From Verrucomicrobiales bacterium (GTDB lineage: Bacteria; Verrucomicrobiota; Verrucomicrobiia; Limisphaerales; JAQGOY01): a stretch of 42,780 nt of DNA. How positions within the stretch are numbered: the stretch's first letter is position 1; the number at the start of each line of letters is the position of its first letter. The stretch spans positions 1 to 42,780 of the forward strand of contig JAQGOY010000178.1 of assembly GCA_028293375.1 (NCBI GenBank), in the 5' to 3' direction. Of this stretch, positions 8,564 through 16,692 are shown piece by piece. The notes below the pieces were generated by a model. The model was not told the origin of the DNA. It did no database searches and worked only from the letters and a program-made list of their open reading frames with translations. Made by a program: the position numbers and the translations under genes.

Positions 8564-9312
8564 AAAAAGCGACAAGCAAAACGAAGATATTTGAGATTCG
8601 CCCGCCAGTTCCGGCGCCGAGGCACTTTTATGGGCACGGCCTGCCGGGGATCGATCTGGCTAAATTGGCCGGGAAATTAATCGTGGTGGAGGGGGCGGAC
8701 GGATCGGGAAGATCCACGCAGATCGCCCGGTTAGTGGAATGGCTGGAAGGGTGCGGGCATGCGACGGTTCAGGTGGGGTTAAAGCGATCGACGCTGGTGA
8801 GCGAAGAATTGGACCAGGCAAAGAGGGGAAACATTCTGAGTCACACGACACTCAGCCTTTTTTACGCGACCGATTTTGCGGACCAGATCGAAAACAGCAT
8901 ACTGCCAGCGTTAAGAGCGGGGTTTATGGTGCTGGCGGATCGCTACATTTATACTTTGATGGTGAGGGACCTGGTCCGTGGGATGGACGAAAAGTGGTTG
9001 AGGAACCTTTATGGGATTGCATTGGTGCCTGATGCGGTCTTTTATCTCCACGTTTCACCGGAAGAACTTGTGCAAAGGGTTTTCGCCAAGAATCATGCTT
9101 TGGATTATTGGGAGAGTGGGCTGGATCTGGGATTGTCGCGGGACATGTTCGACAGTTTTCTCAAGTACCAGGGCCTGGTGGGCCGATATTTTAAACAACT
9201 GCAGGCCAGCTACAAATTTACGATCGTCGACGGGCAACGGCCAGTGGATGAGATTAATAGTGAGTTACAAACAAAAATCCGCAACGTGATCGAAGGAACG
9301 CCATCCCACTAA
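8560..9312 (+). CDS. Thymidylate-kinase-like protein with altered Walker A, second of a tandem pair
   Basis: A 250-residue paralogue of the preceding protein. It starts at GTG 8560 and shares the order P-loop, HTTLSLFYATDFAD, ADRYIYTLMVRDLVRG, then DYWESGLDLGLSRD. Its Walker A reads VEGADGSGRSTQ (residues 43-54): the invariant lysine is arginine (R51, codon AGA), while the rest of the loop and the DRY motif are kept. It also has an N-terminal extension of about 35 residues containing YGHGLPGIDL. The frame is intact and similar in length to its partner, so this is not decay. A plausible reading is a non-catalytic or altered partner of the first kinase. Function is otherwise unknown. Confidence 0.83.
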   Translation: MKKATSKTKIFEIRPPVPAPRHFYGHGLPGIDLAKLAGKLIVVEGADGSGRSTQIARLVEWLEGCGHATVQVGLKRSTLVSEELDQAKRGNILSHTTLSLFYATDFADQIENSILPALRAGFMVLADRYIYTLMVRDLVRGMDEKWLRNLYGIALVPDAVFYLHVSPEELVQRVFAKNHALDYWESGLDLGLSRDMFDSFLKYQGLVGRYFKQLQASYKFTIVDGQRPVDEINSELQTKIRNVIEGTPSH

Positions 9313-9317
9313 AAGTT

Positions 9318-10301
9318 ATGACCGAGGCAAACGCGAAAAGCGATCACTACGTGGGCGTGGACTTTGGCGGGACAAAGATTTTAACGGGGATATTCGATCC
9401 CCACCTGAAGTGCATAGGGAAGTCGAAGGTGAGCACGAAGGCCGAAAGAGGTGCGAGTGCGGTGATCGACCGGATAGTGCGGTGTGTGAAAGATGCGATA
9501 GACGAGTGCGATTTGAGCCTGAAACAGGTGAAGGGAATAGGACTGGGGGCGCCAGGAGCGGTGGACCCGGACTCGGGAAAAGTGATATTTGCAGCGAACC
9601 TCGGCTGGAAAGACGTGGCCCTAAAAAAGGAATTGGAAAAGGAACTTGGAGTCCCTGTATTCCTGGAGAACGATTGCAATATTTGTGCGCTGGGGGTTTA
9701 TGAGACGGAGTTAAAAACCAAACCCAAATCGATGCTTGGGATTTTTGTTGGGACAGGAATTGGGGCGGGAATCATTATCGACGGAAAACTATATTCTGGT
9801 TTTAACAAGACGGCGGGTGAGGTGGGGCACATGGTGTTGGAAGTGGGCGGACCGAAGTGCGGATGTGGGAACAAAGGTTGCTTTGAGGCGCTGGCCAGCA
9901 GGACTGCGATTTTCAGGCGGGTGCTTTCGGCGGTAAAGGATGGGCAAAAAACCGTGCTCACGGAAATGCTGGGCAACGATTTAAAGGACCTTCGAAGCGG
10001 CGATTTGAGGAAAGCGATTCGCAAAGGAGATAAATTTGTAGAAAAAGTAATCGAAGAATCAGCCGAGTATATTGGAATTGCAGTGGCAAGTTTAATCAAT
10101 GTGTTGAGTCCGGAGATTGTGGTGCTGGGTGGTGGGGTGATCGATGCCCTGGAGGATGAAATGATGGCAATCATCGTAGAAACGGCGATGGATTATTCGC
10201 TCAATGGGACGATGAACGGGGTGGAGATTATTGCGTCGAAGACCGGGGACGACGCAGGAATAATCGGTGGAGCGGTGCTCGCTAAAAAAGAGACAAAATA
10301 G
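9318..10301 (+). CDS. ROK family sugar kinase (probable glucokinase)
   Basis: A 327-residue ROK kinase. The phosphate-binding loop is GVDFGGTKILTG near residues 13-24, the sugar site includes LENDCNICALG and EVGHM, and the zinc-binding motif CGCGNKGCFEALAS is complete. A C-terminal ADPGN-like stretch (VVLGGGVIDA) is present. These features fit an ATP-dependent glucokinase that makes glucose-6-phosphate in the cytoplasm. The gene starts 5 bases after the kinase pair and ends 3 bases before ppx, so all are probably one transcript. The adjacent Ppx raises the idea of a polyphosphate-dependent glucokinase, which is also a ROK protein, but the phosphate motif here looks like the ordinary ATP type. 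Confidence 0.88.
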   Translation: MTEANAKSDHYVGVDFGGTKILTGIFDPHLKCIGKSKVSTKAERGASAVIDRIVRCVKDAIDECDLSLKQVKGIGLGAPGAVDPDSGKVIFAANLGWKDVALKKELEKELGVPVFLENDCNICALGVYETELKTKPKSMLGIFVGTGIGAGIIIDGKLYSGFNKTAGEVGHMVLEVGGPKCGCGNKGCFEALASRTAIFRRVLSAVKDGQKTVLTEMLGNDLKDLRSGDLRKAIRKGDKFVEKVIEESAEYIGIAVASLINVLSPEIVVLGGGVIDALEDEMMAIIVETAMDYSLNGTMNGVEIIASKTGDDAGIIGGAVLAKKETK

Positions 10302-10304
10302 CAA

Positions 10305-11306
10305 ATGCGAGCCATTGTTCCTCCCGCGACTTTACGAGAACCGGCAGCCGGCGGGACCCGCCGTGCGGTGATCGATATTGGAACCAATTCAGTAAAGCTG
10401 CTGATTGGAGATGTGCAGGGAAAGACGGTGATTCCGTTGCTGGAGGAGAGCGACCAGACGAGGCTGGGGCAGGGATTTTACGACAACCAGATGCTGCAAA
10501 AAGGAGCAGTGCGAGCAACGGCGGAAGCAGTGGCCGAATTCAAGGGATTGGCGGGTGTCTGGGGGGTAACGCCGAAATGCATTGCGACCAGCGCGGTCAG
10601 AGATGCGAAGAATTCCGGCGAGTTGCTGGGATTGATCCATGAATTATCCGGCCTGAGTGTGGAAATAATATCTGGCGACAAGGAGGCCGAGTGGGTTTTC
10701 GAGGGGGTGCTTTCGGATTCAAGATACGTGGACCGAACACTATTGATCATGGATGTGGGAGGGGGAAGCACGGAGTTCATCCTGGGCCGGGGAAGCGATC
10801 AACAATTCCGAAACAGTTTCAGGCTGGGAACGGTACGGTTGCTGGAGCAATTTAAACCGTCAGAGTGCCCAGGTGAAGAAAGCCTGGATCAGTGCAATCA
10901 GTTCCTTGAGGAATTCCTGCGCGTAAATATTTTGCCGGAACTTGGGCTGAAACTTAAAAGCTCGCGGCAAGGTAAGATAGCGCTGGTAGGAACAGGAGGA
11001 ACGGCGACGATTTTGGCCCGGATAGCAGGCACTATGAAGCGTTTTGATCGTGAAAAAATAGAGGAAGCGACACTTTCTTTAACCGAGATCGCAAAAATAA
11101 CGGAGGACCTCTGGAAAACTCCGCTGGCAGCGAGAAAAAGAATCGTGGGAATCCCACAAAACAGGGCAGACGTGATCCTGATGGGATCGGCGATTTACAG
11201 CCAGGTGATGAAAGCACTGGGATTTGAGGAACTGTCGATCAGTACGAGAGGACTGCGCTACGCGGCTCTTGCTGCGCCGGCGCTCTTTGAAAATTCATCC
11301 TCGTAA
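10305..11306 (+). CDS. ppx: Ppx/GppA family phosphatase (short exopolyphosphatase type)
   Basis: A 333-residue member of the ASKHA-fold Ppx/GppA family. Both nucleotide/phosphate loops are visible, VIDIGTNSVKLLIGD near residues 23-37 and MDVGGGSTEFILG near 148-160, together with ATSAVRDAKN and LVGTGGTATILARI. The length matches the short two-domain form without the C-terminal HD-like domain found in E. coli Ppx. Such enzymes remove terminal phosphate from polyphosphate or hydrolyse pppGpp; the sequence alone does not decide which. It is the last gene of the tight run from trpE, and a gap of about 37 bases follows it before a differently styled secreted-protein gene. Confidence 0.9.
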   Translation: MRAIVPPATLREPAAGGTRRAVIDIGTNSVKLLIGDVQGKTVIPLLEESDQTRLGQGFYDNQMLQKGAVRATAEAVAEFKGLAGVWGVTPKCIATSAVRDAKNSGELLGLIHELSGLSVEIISGDKEAEWVFEGVLSDSRYVDRTLLIMDVGGGSTEFILGRGSDQQFRNSFRLGTVRLLEQFKPSECPGEESLDQCNQFLEEFLRVNILPELGLKLKSSRQGKIALVGTGGTATILARIAGTMKRFDREKIEEATLSLTEIAKITEDLWKTPLAARKRIVGIPQNRADVILMGSAIYSQVMKALGFEELSISTRGLRYAALAAPALFENSSS

Positions 11307-11343
11307 ACTTGCAAACAACGAATAAGCTCAAACAATATTGTTT

Positions 11344-12078
11344 ATGAAACACGGAATGCTCACGAAAGTCACAATTTTGGCAGCTTTGCTGATTTCGATG
11401 GTAACTGTCAGCGCCCAGATGCCAGGGGAACAGGCGATGAAATCGATGAGTTTCATCCTGCCGAAGCTGGTTGGGTCAAATACAAACTTCACCTCGACCA
11501 CGTCGGTGCAAGTGCTTGAAGGGGGGCTGGAAACGATGGCCCTCACGATGAATTTCGCGTTGAGCGACGGGAAGATAAAAACAGATCTCGACATGGCGAA
11601 TATGAAATCCAGCTCGCTGCCACCGGAGATAGCGGTACAGTTGAAATCGACGGGAATGGACAAGTTAGTGAGCATTGTGAGGCCCGACAAGAAAGTCATT
11701 TACCTGGTTTATCCCAATTTATCGGCCTACACGGAACTGCCCATCAAACAAGAAGAATTGGAAGCGATGAACTCGCCCCAAATCGAGAAAAAAGATTTGG
11801 GTAAAGAAACGGTGGAGGGGCACCCCTGCACGAAGCAACAAGTGACGGTGACAACGGGAGGAACAACGCAGGTGATAACGGTCTGGAATGCGAGTGACCT
11901 TAAGAATTTCCCGGTGAAAATGCAGGCTCCGTCCGGAGCGAGCACAGTGGTGATGACTTACAAAAATATTCAGTTCGTAAAGACAAAGGCGGAAGCATTC
12001 GACCCCGCACCTTCATTCATGAAGTATGACATGGCTGGATTTCAAGCCTTGTTGATGAAGAAAATGATGGGCCAATAA
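11344..12078 (+). CDS. Secreted DUF4412-like protein
   Basis: A 244-residue protein with a clear Sec signal peptide (Lys near the start, hydrophobic ILAALLISMVTVS, then cleavage after VSA). The ATG at 11344 is chosen over the in-frame TTG two codons earlier. The mature part holds a long beta-rich region with a single Cys in EGHPCTKQQVTVT followed by TQVITVWNASDLKNFPVKMQ. That arrangement, a modified stress or epitope region followed by a W-x-A-x-D-L-K-x-F-P-V pattern, is typical of DUF4412-type periplasmic or outer-membrane-associated proteins. The family match is from memory. The function is unknown. A perfect 9-base-pair hairpin follows the stop. Confidence 0.75.
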   Translation: MKHGMLTKVTILAALLISMVTVSAQMPGEQAMKSMSFILPKLVGSNTNFTSTTSVQVLEGGLETMALTMNFALSDGKIKTDLDMANMKSSSLPPEIAVQLKSTGMDKLVSIVRPDKKVIYLVYPNLSAYTELPIKQEELEAMNSPQIEKKDLGKETVEGHPCTKQQVTVTTGGTTQVITVWNASDLKNFPVKMQAPSGASTVVMTYKNIQFVKTKAEAFDPAPSFMKYDMAGFQALLMKKMMGQ

Positions 12079-12086
12079 AGAAAAAA

Positions 12087-12109
12087 GCGGGCATCCCGAT
12101 GATGCCCGC
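12087..12109 (+). terminator. Perfect 9-bp hairpin after the DUF4412-like gene
   Basis: GCGGGCATC (12087-12095) pairs exactly with GATGCCCGC (12101-12109) around a 5-base loop, starting 8 bases after the stop codon at 12078. Six A residues precede it, but no T run follows on the plus strand. It is a stable hairpin in the right place for transcript termination or 3'-end protection, but not a textbook intrinsic terminator in this direction. Confidence 0.5.
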
Positions 12110-12301
12110 TCCAAACAACCAGACCATACCCTTTTTCACGCCTTTCGGCTCATAAGTGGGAAAAAACATAACCACTTACTGTTATACGACGCCTGCCTGA
12201 AGAATTTGTTCGAAAAAATTCCAGGATTTTGACTCCTGTTTGTGCAGGATTTTCGGCCAAAGGCGGGTAAGACCCTGTAACTAGAAGAAAACCAGCAACT
12301 T
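12110..12301. other. Intergenic region before the beta-CASP RNase gene
   Basis: About 190 bases without a gene. The only structure seen is a 7-base inverted repeat, TAAGTGG (12153-12159) with CCACTTA (12172-12178), around a 12-base AT-rich loop. It could be an operator half-site pair or chance. No convincing -35/-10 pair was identified. Confidence 0.3.
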
Positions 12302-13678
12302 ATGAAGATTATCAATTTGAATCCTGGCGACGAAATCGGAGCCAGCGCCTGGTTCCTTGAACTGGAAGGAAATCGATTGCTGATGGACGCGGGGATACAT
12401 CCGAAGCGAGAAGGCAAAGAAGGAATGCCGCTCTTTGACCTGATAGCCAAGGAAGACCTAGATGCGATAGCGCTGTCGCATTGTCATCATGACCATGTGG
12501 GGTCACTGCCGGTAGCCTTGCGGCACTTTCCCCAAGCTCACGTTCTAATGACTGAGTTGAGCTACTTCCTGGTGGAGCGAGTCCTCCACAACTCGGTTAA
12601 CGTGATGACGAAACAGAGGGACGAGGTAGGGATCAAGGAATATCCGCTTTATACGCACGATGAGGTGGACGACATAGCGCCGGTATTTCAGGGATTCAAA
12701 TACAATAAGGAAATTGAATGGAGCCAGTTGAAGAAGGTGCAGATCGGGCTACCCTCCCCTACCCTTGAATTTTATGATGCGGGGCATGCTCTTGGATCGG
12801 CTGGAATGATGATTCGAGGACAGAAGCAGACGCTTTTTTACAGTGGCGATGTGTCGTTTCGCGACCAAACGATTTTAAGAGGGGCGCGATTTGAGGATGT
12901 AAAAGCGGACGTGCTGATTTTGGAAACCACGCGAGGAAACCGGGAAGTTGCGGCGGACTTCACTCGTGAAAAAGAAGTGGAGAGACTGGCGGCATCGATA
13001 CAGAAAGTTCTGGCTCGAAAAGGATCGGTGTTGATACCAACCTTCGCGCTGGGACGAACGCAGGAAATCCTGGCGCAATTGGCGTTGTTAATGAAGGAAA
13101 ACAAAATTCCGCGTCAACCGATCTACATTGGGGGACTGGGACGAGTTTTCACGGAAATTTATGACCTACAGGCGCATCGCACGCACAGGCAATTAACCAA
13201 TCTCAAGTTAACGGAAGCGCTCCACCTGATTGTTTTGGACAAGAACAAGGCAGAGCAGATGAAATTGGGCGGAGGCAAACTGTTTGTGATCACGGCAGGA
13301 ATGATGAGCGAACAAACGGCGGCGCATGACCTGGCAATGAGAATGGTTGGAGACCCGAATCAGGCGGTATTCTTTGTCGGTTACGCGGATTCCGAAACCC
13401 CAGGGGGACGATTAAAGAAAGCCAAAGACGGAGAGACTTTTGTTTTCAGCGCGAGCGGCGGAGAACTAACCAGAAGCTGCCAGGTGGAAGAATTCGATTT
13501 GACGGCGCACGCCAACCGCGACGAGTTGGTGGATTTTGTGGGACAAGTGGCACCGCACACAGTGATTTTGGGCCATGGCGAACCGGATGCGCGTCAATGG
13601 ATCGAAAACCAGATCAAATTGAAATATCCCAAGATGAAAGTATTCCAGCCAAAGCCAGGCGAAGCAATCACCTGCTAA
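12302..13678 (+). CDS. MBL-fold beta-CASP ribonuclease / CPSF-like metallo-hydrolase
   Basis: A 458-residue RNA-processing-type metallo-beta-lactamase. The zinc motif SHCHHDHVGSLP lies at residues 59-70 (H60, H62, D64, H65). It is followed by DAGHALGSAGMMI, FYSGDVSFRD and the beta-CASP domain (PTFALGRTQEILAQLALL, then VITAGMMSEQTAAHDLA). The closing motifs are FFVGYADSETPGGRL, FDLTAHANRDEL and VILGHGEPDARQW. This architecture fits the YSH1/CPSF-like exo- or endonuclease family of bacteria and archaea, acting on RNA in the cytoplasm. Its target here is not known. It is preceded by a roughly 190-base gap and is convergent with the rhodanese gene 39 bases downstream, so it is probably monocistronic. 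Confidence 0.92.
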   Translation: MKIINLNPGDEIGASAWFLELEGNRLLMDAGIHPKREGKEGMPLFDLIAKEDLDAIALSHCHHDHVGSLPVALRHFPQAHVLMTELSYFLVERVLHNSVNVMTKQRDEVGIKEYPLYTHDEVDDIAPVFQGFKYNKEIEWSQLKKVQIGLPSPTLEFYDAGHALGSAGMMIRGQKQTLFYSGDVSFRDQTILRGARFEDVKADVLILETTRGNREVAADFTREKEVERLAASIQKVLARKGSVLIPTFALGRTQEILAQLALLMKENKIPRQPIYIGGLGRVFTEIYDLQAHRTHRQLTNLKLTEALHLIVLDKNKAEQMKLGGGKLFVITAGMMSEQTAAHDLAMRMVGDPNQAVFFVGYADSETPGGRLKKAKDGETFVFSASGGELTRSCQVEEFDLTAHANRDELVDFVGQVAPHTVILGHGEPDARQWIENQIKLKYPKMKVFQPKPGEAITC

Positions 13679-13717
13679 AAGGGGGATGGGCACAGGTGGA
13701 AATGATGAGGGGACTGA

Positions 13718-14098
13718 TCACTTCACGATTTTCCAGCCTGCAGCTACCAAGGCTTTATATCCGCCCTGGAGAGAGAGGACATTTTTGTAGCCCATTTTCT
13801 GGGCGACATCTGCGGTTAAAATGGATCGATAACCTCCGCCGCAATACATGACTAATGTTTTGTTCTTATCGCTGAAGGTGTTTTCAATATCGCGCTCGAG
13901 GATACCTTTTCCGAGATGAACAGCATTTTCAGCGCGGCCATTAGCCCATTCGGTGTCTTCTCGAACATCAATCAGAACGGATTCCTGGTTGGTGGAGAGA
14001 AGCCTCCTGGCGTCCGCGAGAGATATTTCGGTGACACGAGGTTTAGCTTCTTCAACGATTTTTAGAAATCCTGGCGAATGATCCATGAATGGAATCAT
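13718..14098 (-). CDS. Rhodanese-like domain protein
   Basis: A 126-residue single-domain rhodanese. It shows SVLIDVREDTEWANG, the active-site loop MYCGGGYRS with its catalytic cysteine, and the closing LQGGYKALVAAGW. The loop length fits sulfurtransferases of the GlpE/PspE kind, which carry a persulfide on the cysteine. There is no signal peptide, so it is cytoplasmic. It is convergent with the upstream RNase gene and divergent from the EamA transporter, so it stands alone. The sulfur donor and acceptor are unknown. Confidence 0.88.
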   Translation of the reverse strand: MIPFMDHSPGFLKIVEEAKPRVTEISLADARRLLSTNQESVLIDVREDTEWANGRAENAVHLGKGILERDIENTFSDKNKTLVMYCGGGYRSILTADVAQKMGYKNVLSLQGGYKALVAAGWKIVK

Positions 14099-14190
14099 AA
14101 AAATTAAGCGAGTGTGGTCAAACCAAATGCCGCTGGAAAGAACTGTGAACTTGTTTGCATCCCGAGCCCAATTGGCGCTTCATCTTGGCG

Positions 14191-15111
14191 GTGAAAAATA
14201 AACCAACCGACGGGACGTTAGCAGCAGGCATTCTGTTTGCGATTCTCCTGTGGGGCGGAAACAATGCGGCGACCAAGTATTTAGTGCAATTTTGGCCGCC
14301 TGTCTTTGCGGGATGCACCCGCTTTCTTTTTGCTTCGATCATTATGTTTGCCATGTTCCGCTACACGGAAATCTTTGGCGTGACCCACCCTTTGTCCAGG
14401 GAACTGAAGAAGGATTTGTGGATTCACGGAGCGGTGAATCTTGCCCTCTATATCCTGACCTTCAACCTGGCGCTCACTTACACGACCGCATCGCACGTGG
14501 CTCTTTATTTGGGTACGGCGCCGATCTGGGCATTGTTATGGGAGGGAAAACCTGACAAATCGTGGGTTTCCGTGCGCCGATACCTGGGTGCCGCGGTGGA
14601 GTTTATAGGGGTGATCGTTTTATTCCTTCCTGCCCTGAAGAAAGGGTCGAGCACCAACGTGTCTGGCGAGTTGCTTGCATTGACATCCAGTATCTTGTGG
14701 ACCAATTATGGCAGGCAGTGTCGAAAATTCACGGGGAGGCTATCCGGTGCTGAAATATCGGCCCATACTTTCTGGAGGGCAGCGATCCTGGTGTTTCCGT
14801 ATGTGATGTATGAAATCGTGAAGCGGCCTCCGCTCTTCACCACGAAACTAGTCCTGATTCAGGTCTATTGCACAGTGGCCAGCGGTATCGTTGCTTTTGC
14901 GCTTTGGAACAATGCCTTGAAGTATTGGACCACCAGCAAGGTTTATTTGTTTAACAACCTGATTCCGCTCTCCACCATGCTATGGGCCTATATTTTCCTG
15001 AAGGAGCAACTCACCACCACATTCTGGATCTCGATGGTGATGATCATCGCGGGCGTGCTCCTGGCCCAACTCAGCTTTAAAACGGCGCTTCCCCGTAATG
15101 AGCCCGCCTGA
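14191..15111 (+). CDS. EamA-family (DMT superfamily) transporter
   Basis: About 306 residues from the GTG at 14191, or 318 from a TTG at 14155; neither has a strong ribosome site, and the GTG sits closer to the first membrane segment. Around ten hydrophobic segments in two repeats are visible: LAAGILFAILLWGGNN with AATKYLVQFWPPVFAG in the first, and GELLALTSSILWTNYGRQ in the second. The final helix is WISMVMIIAGVLLAQLSF. This is the typical two-EamA-domain drug/metabolite exporter layout in the inner membrane. The substrate cannot be told. It is divergent from the rhodanese gene and followed 62 bases later by a cupin. Confidence 0.86.
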   Translation: MKNKPTDGTLAAGILFAILLWGGNNAATKYLVQFWPPVFAGCTRFLFASIIMFAMFRYTEIFGVTHPLSRELKKDLWIHGAVNLALYILTFNLALTYTTASHVALYLGTAPIWALLWEGKPDKSWVSVRRYLGAAVEFIGVIVLFLPALKKGSSTNVSGELLALTSSILWTNYGRQCRKFTGRLSGAEISAHTFWRAAILVFPYVMYEIVKRPPLFTTKLVLIQVYCTVASGIVAFALWNNALKYWTTSKVYLFNNLIPLSTMLWAYIFLKEQLTTTFWISMVMIIAGVLLAQLSFKTALPRNEPA

Positions 15112-15173
15112 CTCTTTTTTTGCTCCCATGCAAAAGCACTCGCTAGTTTTTCCGTGGAGCTTATTTTCTGTCC

Positions 15174-15548
15174 ATGGATATTTTTAATATCGCAGAAGTT
15201 CCGGCCTTTATCACCAAGGACGGATCGGAAATTCGTGAATTGCTGGCATATCGAAATTCGCAGATCAGGAATCAAAGTCTGGCAGAAGCTCGTGTCCCTG
15301 TAGGAGGGAGCACGATCGAGCATTACCACGCGAAGGCTGAGGAAATCTATTTTATCACCCAGGGGTCCGGTCGAGTGCGCATCGAGAACGAGGAAAAGCT
15401 GGTCAGGGAGGGAGACGCCATCGCCATCGCTCCCGGGAGGAAGCACAAGATTTGGAACACGGGTGACTCTGTGTTAAAGCTACTGTGTTGTTGTGCACCG
15501 GCTTACGAGCATGCAGACACGGTGATAACTGAATCAGAAAGTTGTTGA
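15174..15548 (+). CDS. Small cupin-domain protein
   Basis: A 124-residue single cupin. Motif 1 is EHYHAKAEEIYFITQGSGRVRI, metal ligands HxH and E, and motif 2 is DAIAIAPGRKHKIWNTG with the last His. This is the mannose-6-phosphate-isomerase-like or general cupin type. There is no signal peptide. Three cysteines cluster near the end (LLCCCAP), which is unusual for such a short cupin. It lies 6 bases before the glutaredoxin gene and is probably co-transcribed with the glutaredoxin and lipA. No specific substrate is evident. Confidence 0.85.
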   Translation: MDIFNIAEVPAFITKDGSEIRELLAYRNSQIRNQSLAEARVPVGGSTIEHYHAKAEEIYFITQGSGRVRIENEEKLVREGDAIAIAPGRKHKIWNTGDSVLKLLCCCAPAYEHADTVITESESC

Positions 15549-15554
15549 AAGATT

Positions 15555-15800
15555 ATGAAAGCGAGCAAAGTGCGTCTTTTTGTGAAGCCTTTTTGCGGAT
15601 GGTGCCACGAGGCGAAGGATTGGCTGGAGGAAAGAAGCATTCCTTACGAAGAACTGAATGTGATAACGAACGGGGCGGCGCGAAAAGAGATGCTGGCGTT
15701 ATCAGGGCAAACGCTTGCGCCGGTAATCGAGGTAGACGGCGAAATTCTAGCTGACTTCGATACTGCACAACTGGCAAAGTTCTGGAAGAAATTTGAATGA
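15555..15800 (+). CDS. Glutaredoxin-family thiol oxidoreductase
   Basis: An 81-residue thioredoxin-fold protein with the active site KPFCGWCHEA (C14 and C17) near the N-terminus. It also has the cis-proline loop TLAPVIEVDGEILADFD, where the TVPxxF-like glutaredoxin position reads TLAPVI. The length is normal for a glutaredoxin. The CGWC pair is not the classic CPYC, so redox potential and partners may differ. Its stop overlaps the start of lipA by 4 bases (ATGA at 15797-15800). This is suggestive because lipoyl synthase uses up an iron-sulfur cluster and needs thiol chemistry, but a shared role is only inferred. Confidence 0.87.
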   Translation: MKASKVRLFVKPFCGWCHEAKDWLEERSIPYEELNVITNGAARKEMLALSGQTLAPVIEVDGEILADFDTAQLAKFWKKFE

Positions 15801-16687
15801 TAACAGAAACGGATAAACCGAGTTTGCGTCCGAGATTGCCCGAATGGCTTCGATTGAAGCTGCCAACGTCCTCCTCATTTGGGAATACACGGGCTTTGCT
15901 TGACGAGCTCAAGCTTCATACGGTGTGCGAAAGCGCCAAATGCCCAAACCACTGGGAGTGCTGGAGCAAAGGAACAGCGACATTCATGATCGCAGGGGAT
16001 CATTGCACGCGGGCGTGTGGATTCTGCGCTGTGAAAACAGCCAAGCCGTTGGCCCTGGAAAGCGATGAGCCGATGCGGGTGGCTGAAGCGACCCGGCGAA
16101 TGAAGCTGAAACACGTCGTCATCACTGCAGTGGCAAGAGACGATCTCCAGGATGGAGGAGCAGACCATTTTCGGCAAACCATCGAAAAAGTTCGCGAGCT
16201 AAACCCGGGGATTATCATCGAAGTGCTGGTGCCGGATTTTCTGGATCGAGACTTTGCGGTGGACGCGGTGCTTTCCGCGCGTCCGCACATTTACAATCAC
16301 AACCTGGAGACCGTGCGGAGGCTGACGCCATCGGTGAGACATCGAGCAACTTACGATCGCTCCTTATCGGTATTAGCAAAAGCTAAACACAAAGGTGGGG
16401 AGAAAATATATACGAAGTCTGGGATCATGCTTGGGCTGGGGGAGACAGAACCCGAGTTGTTGGAAGCGATGCAGGATTTGCGGAATTCGAAGTGCGATAT
16501 TCTGACATTAGGACAATACCTTCAGCCGACGTTGAAACATCTTCCGGTGACAGAGTATGTGACTCCGGAAAAATTCGCTGAATATAAGACGGCGGCCGAA
16601 CAACTGGGATTCTCGCACGTGGCAAGCGGCCCGATGGTTCGAAGTTCCTATCACGCGGACGAATTCCATCTTCCTGTTTCACATTGA
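15797..16687 (+). CDS. lipA: Lipoyl synthase (radical SAM)
   Basis: A 296-residue LipA, which inserts two sulfur atoms into octanoyl groups bound to the E2 and H-protein carriers. The auxiliary [4Fe-4S] ligands CESAKCPNHWEC and the radical-SAM CTRACGFCAV are both complete. The family motifs VVITAVARDDLQDGGADHF, YNHNLETV, SGIMLGLGE, LTLGQYLQPT and the final RSSYHA with its cluster-binding serine are also present. Length and order are standard. It overlaps the glutaredoxin gene upstream, and its TGA (16685-16687) abuts the GlcF-like gene downstream, so the three are probably one unit. No lipB or lplA is visible. Confidence 0.97.
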   Translation: MITETDKPSLRPRLPEWLRLKLPTSSSFGNTRALLDELKLHTVCESAKCPNHWECWSKGTATFMIAGDHCTRACGFCAVKTAKPLALESDEPMRVAEATRRMKLKHVVITAVARDDLQDGGADHFRQTIEKVRELNPGIIIEVLVPDFLDRDFAVDAVLSARPHIYNHNLETVRRLTPSVRHRATYDRSLSVLAKAKHKGGEKIYTKSGIMLGLGETEPELLEAMQDLRNSKCDILTLGQYLQPTLKHLPVTEYVTPEKFAEYKTAAEQLGFSHVASGPMVRSSYHADEFHLPVSH

Positions 16688-16692
16688 AAACA

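Noticed and set aside
9318-10301. Polyphosphate-specific glucokinase as the name of the ROK gene.
   Set aside because: The phosphate loop DFGGTKILTG looks like ordinary ATP-dependent ROK kinases; only the neighbouring ppx points to polyphosphate.
12153-12178. Inverted repeat TAAGTGG/CCACTTA as an operator.
   Set aside because: Only 7 bases per arm with a 12-base loop and no second copy, so chance cannot be excluded.
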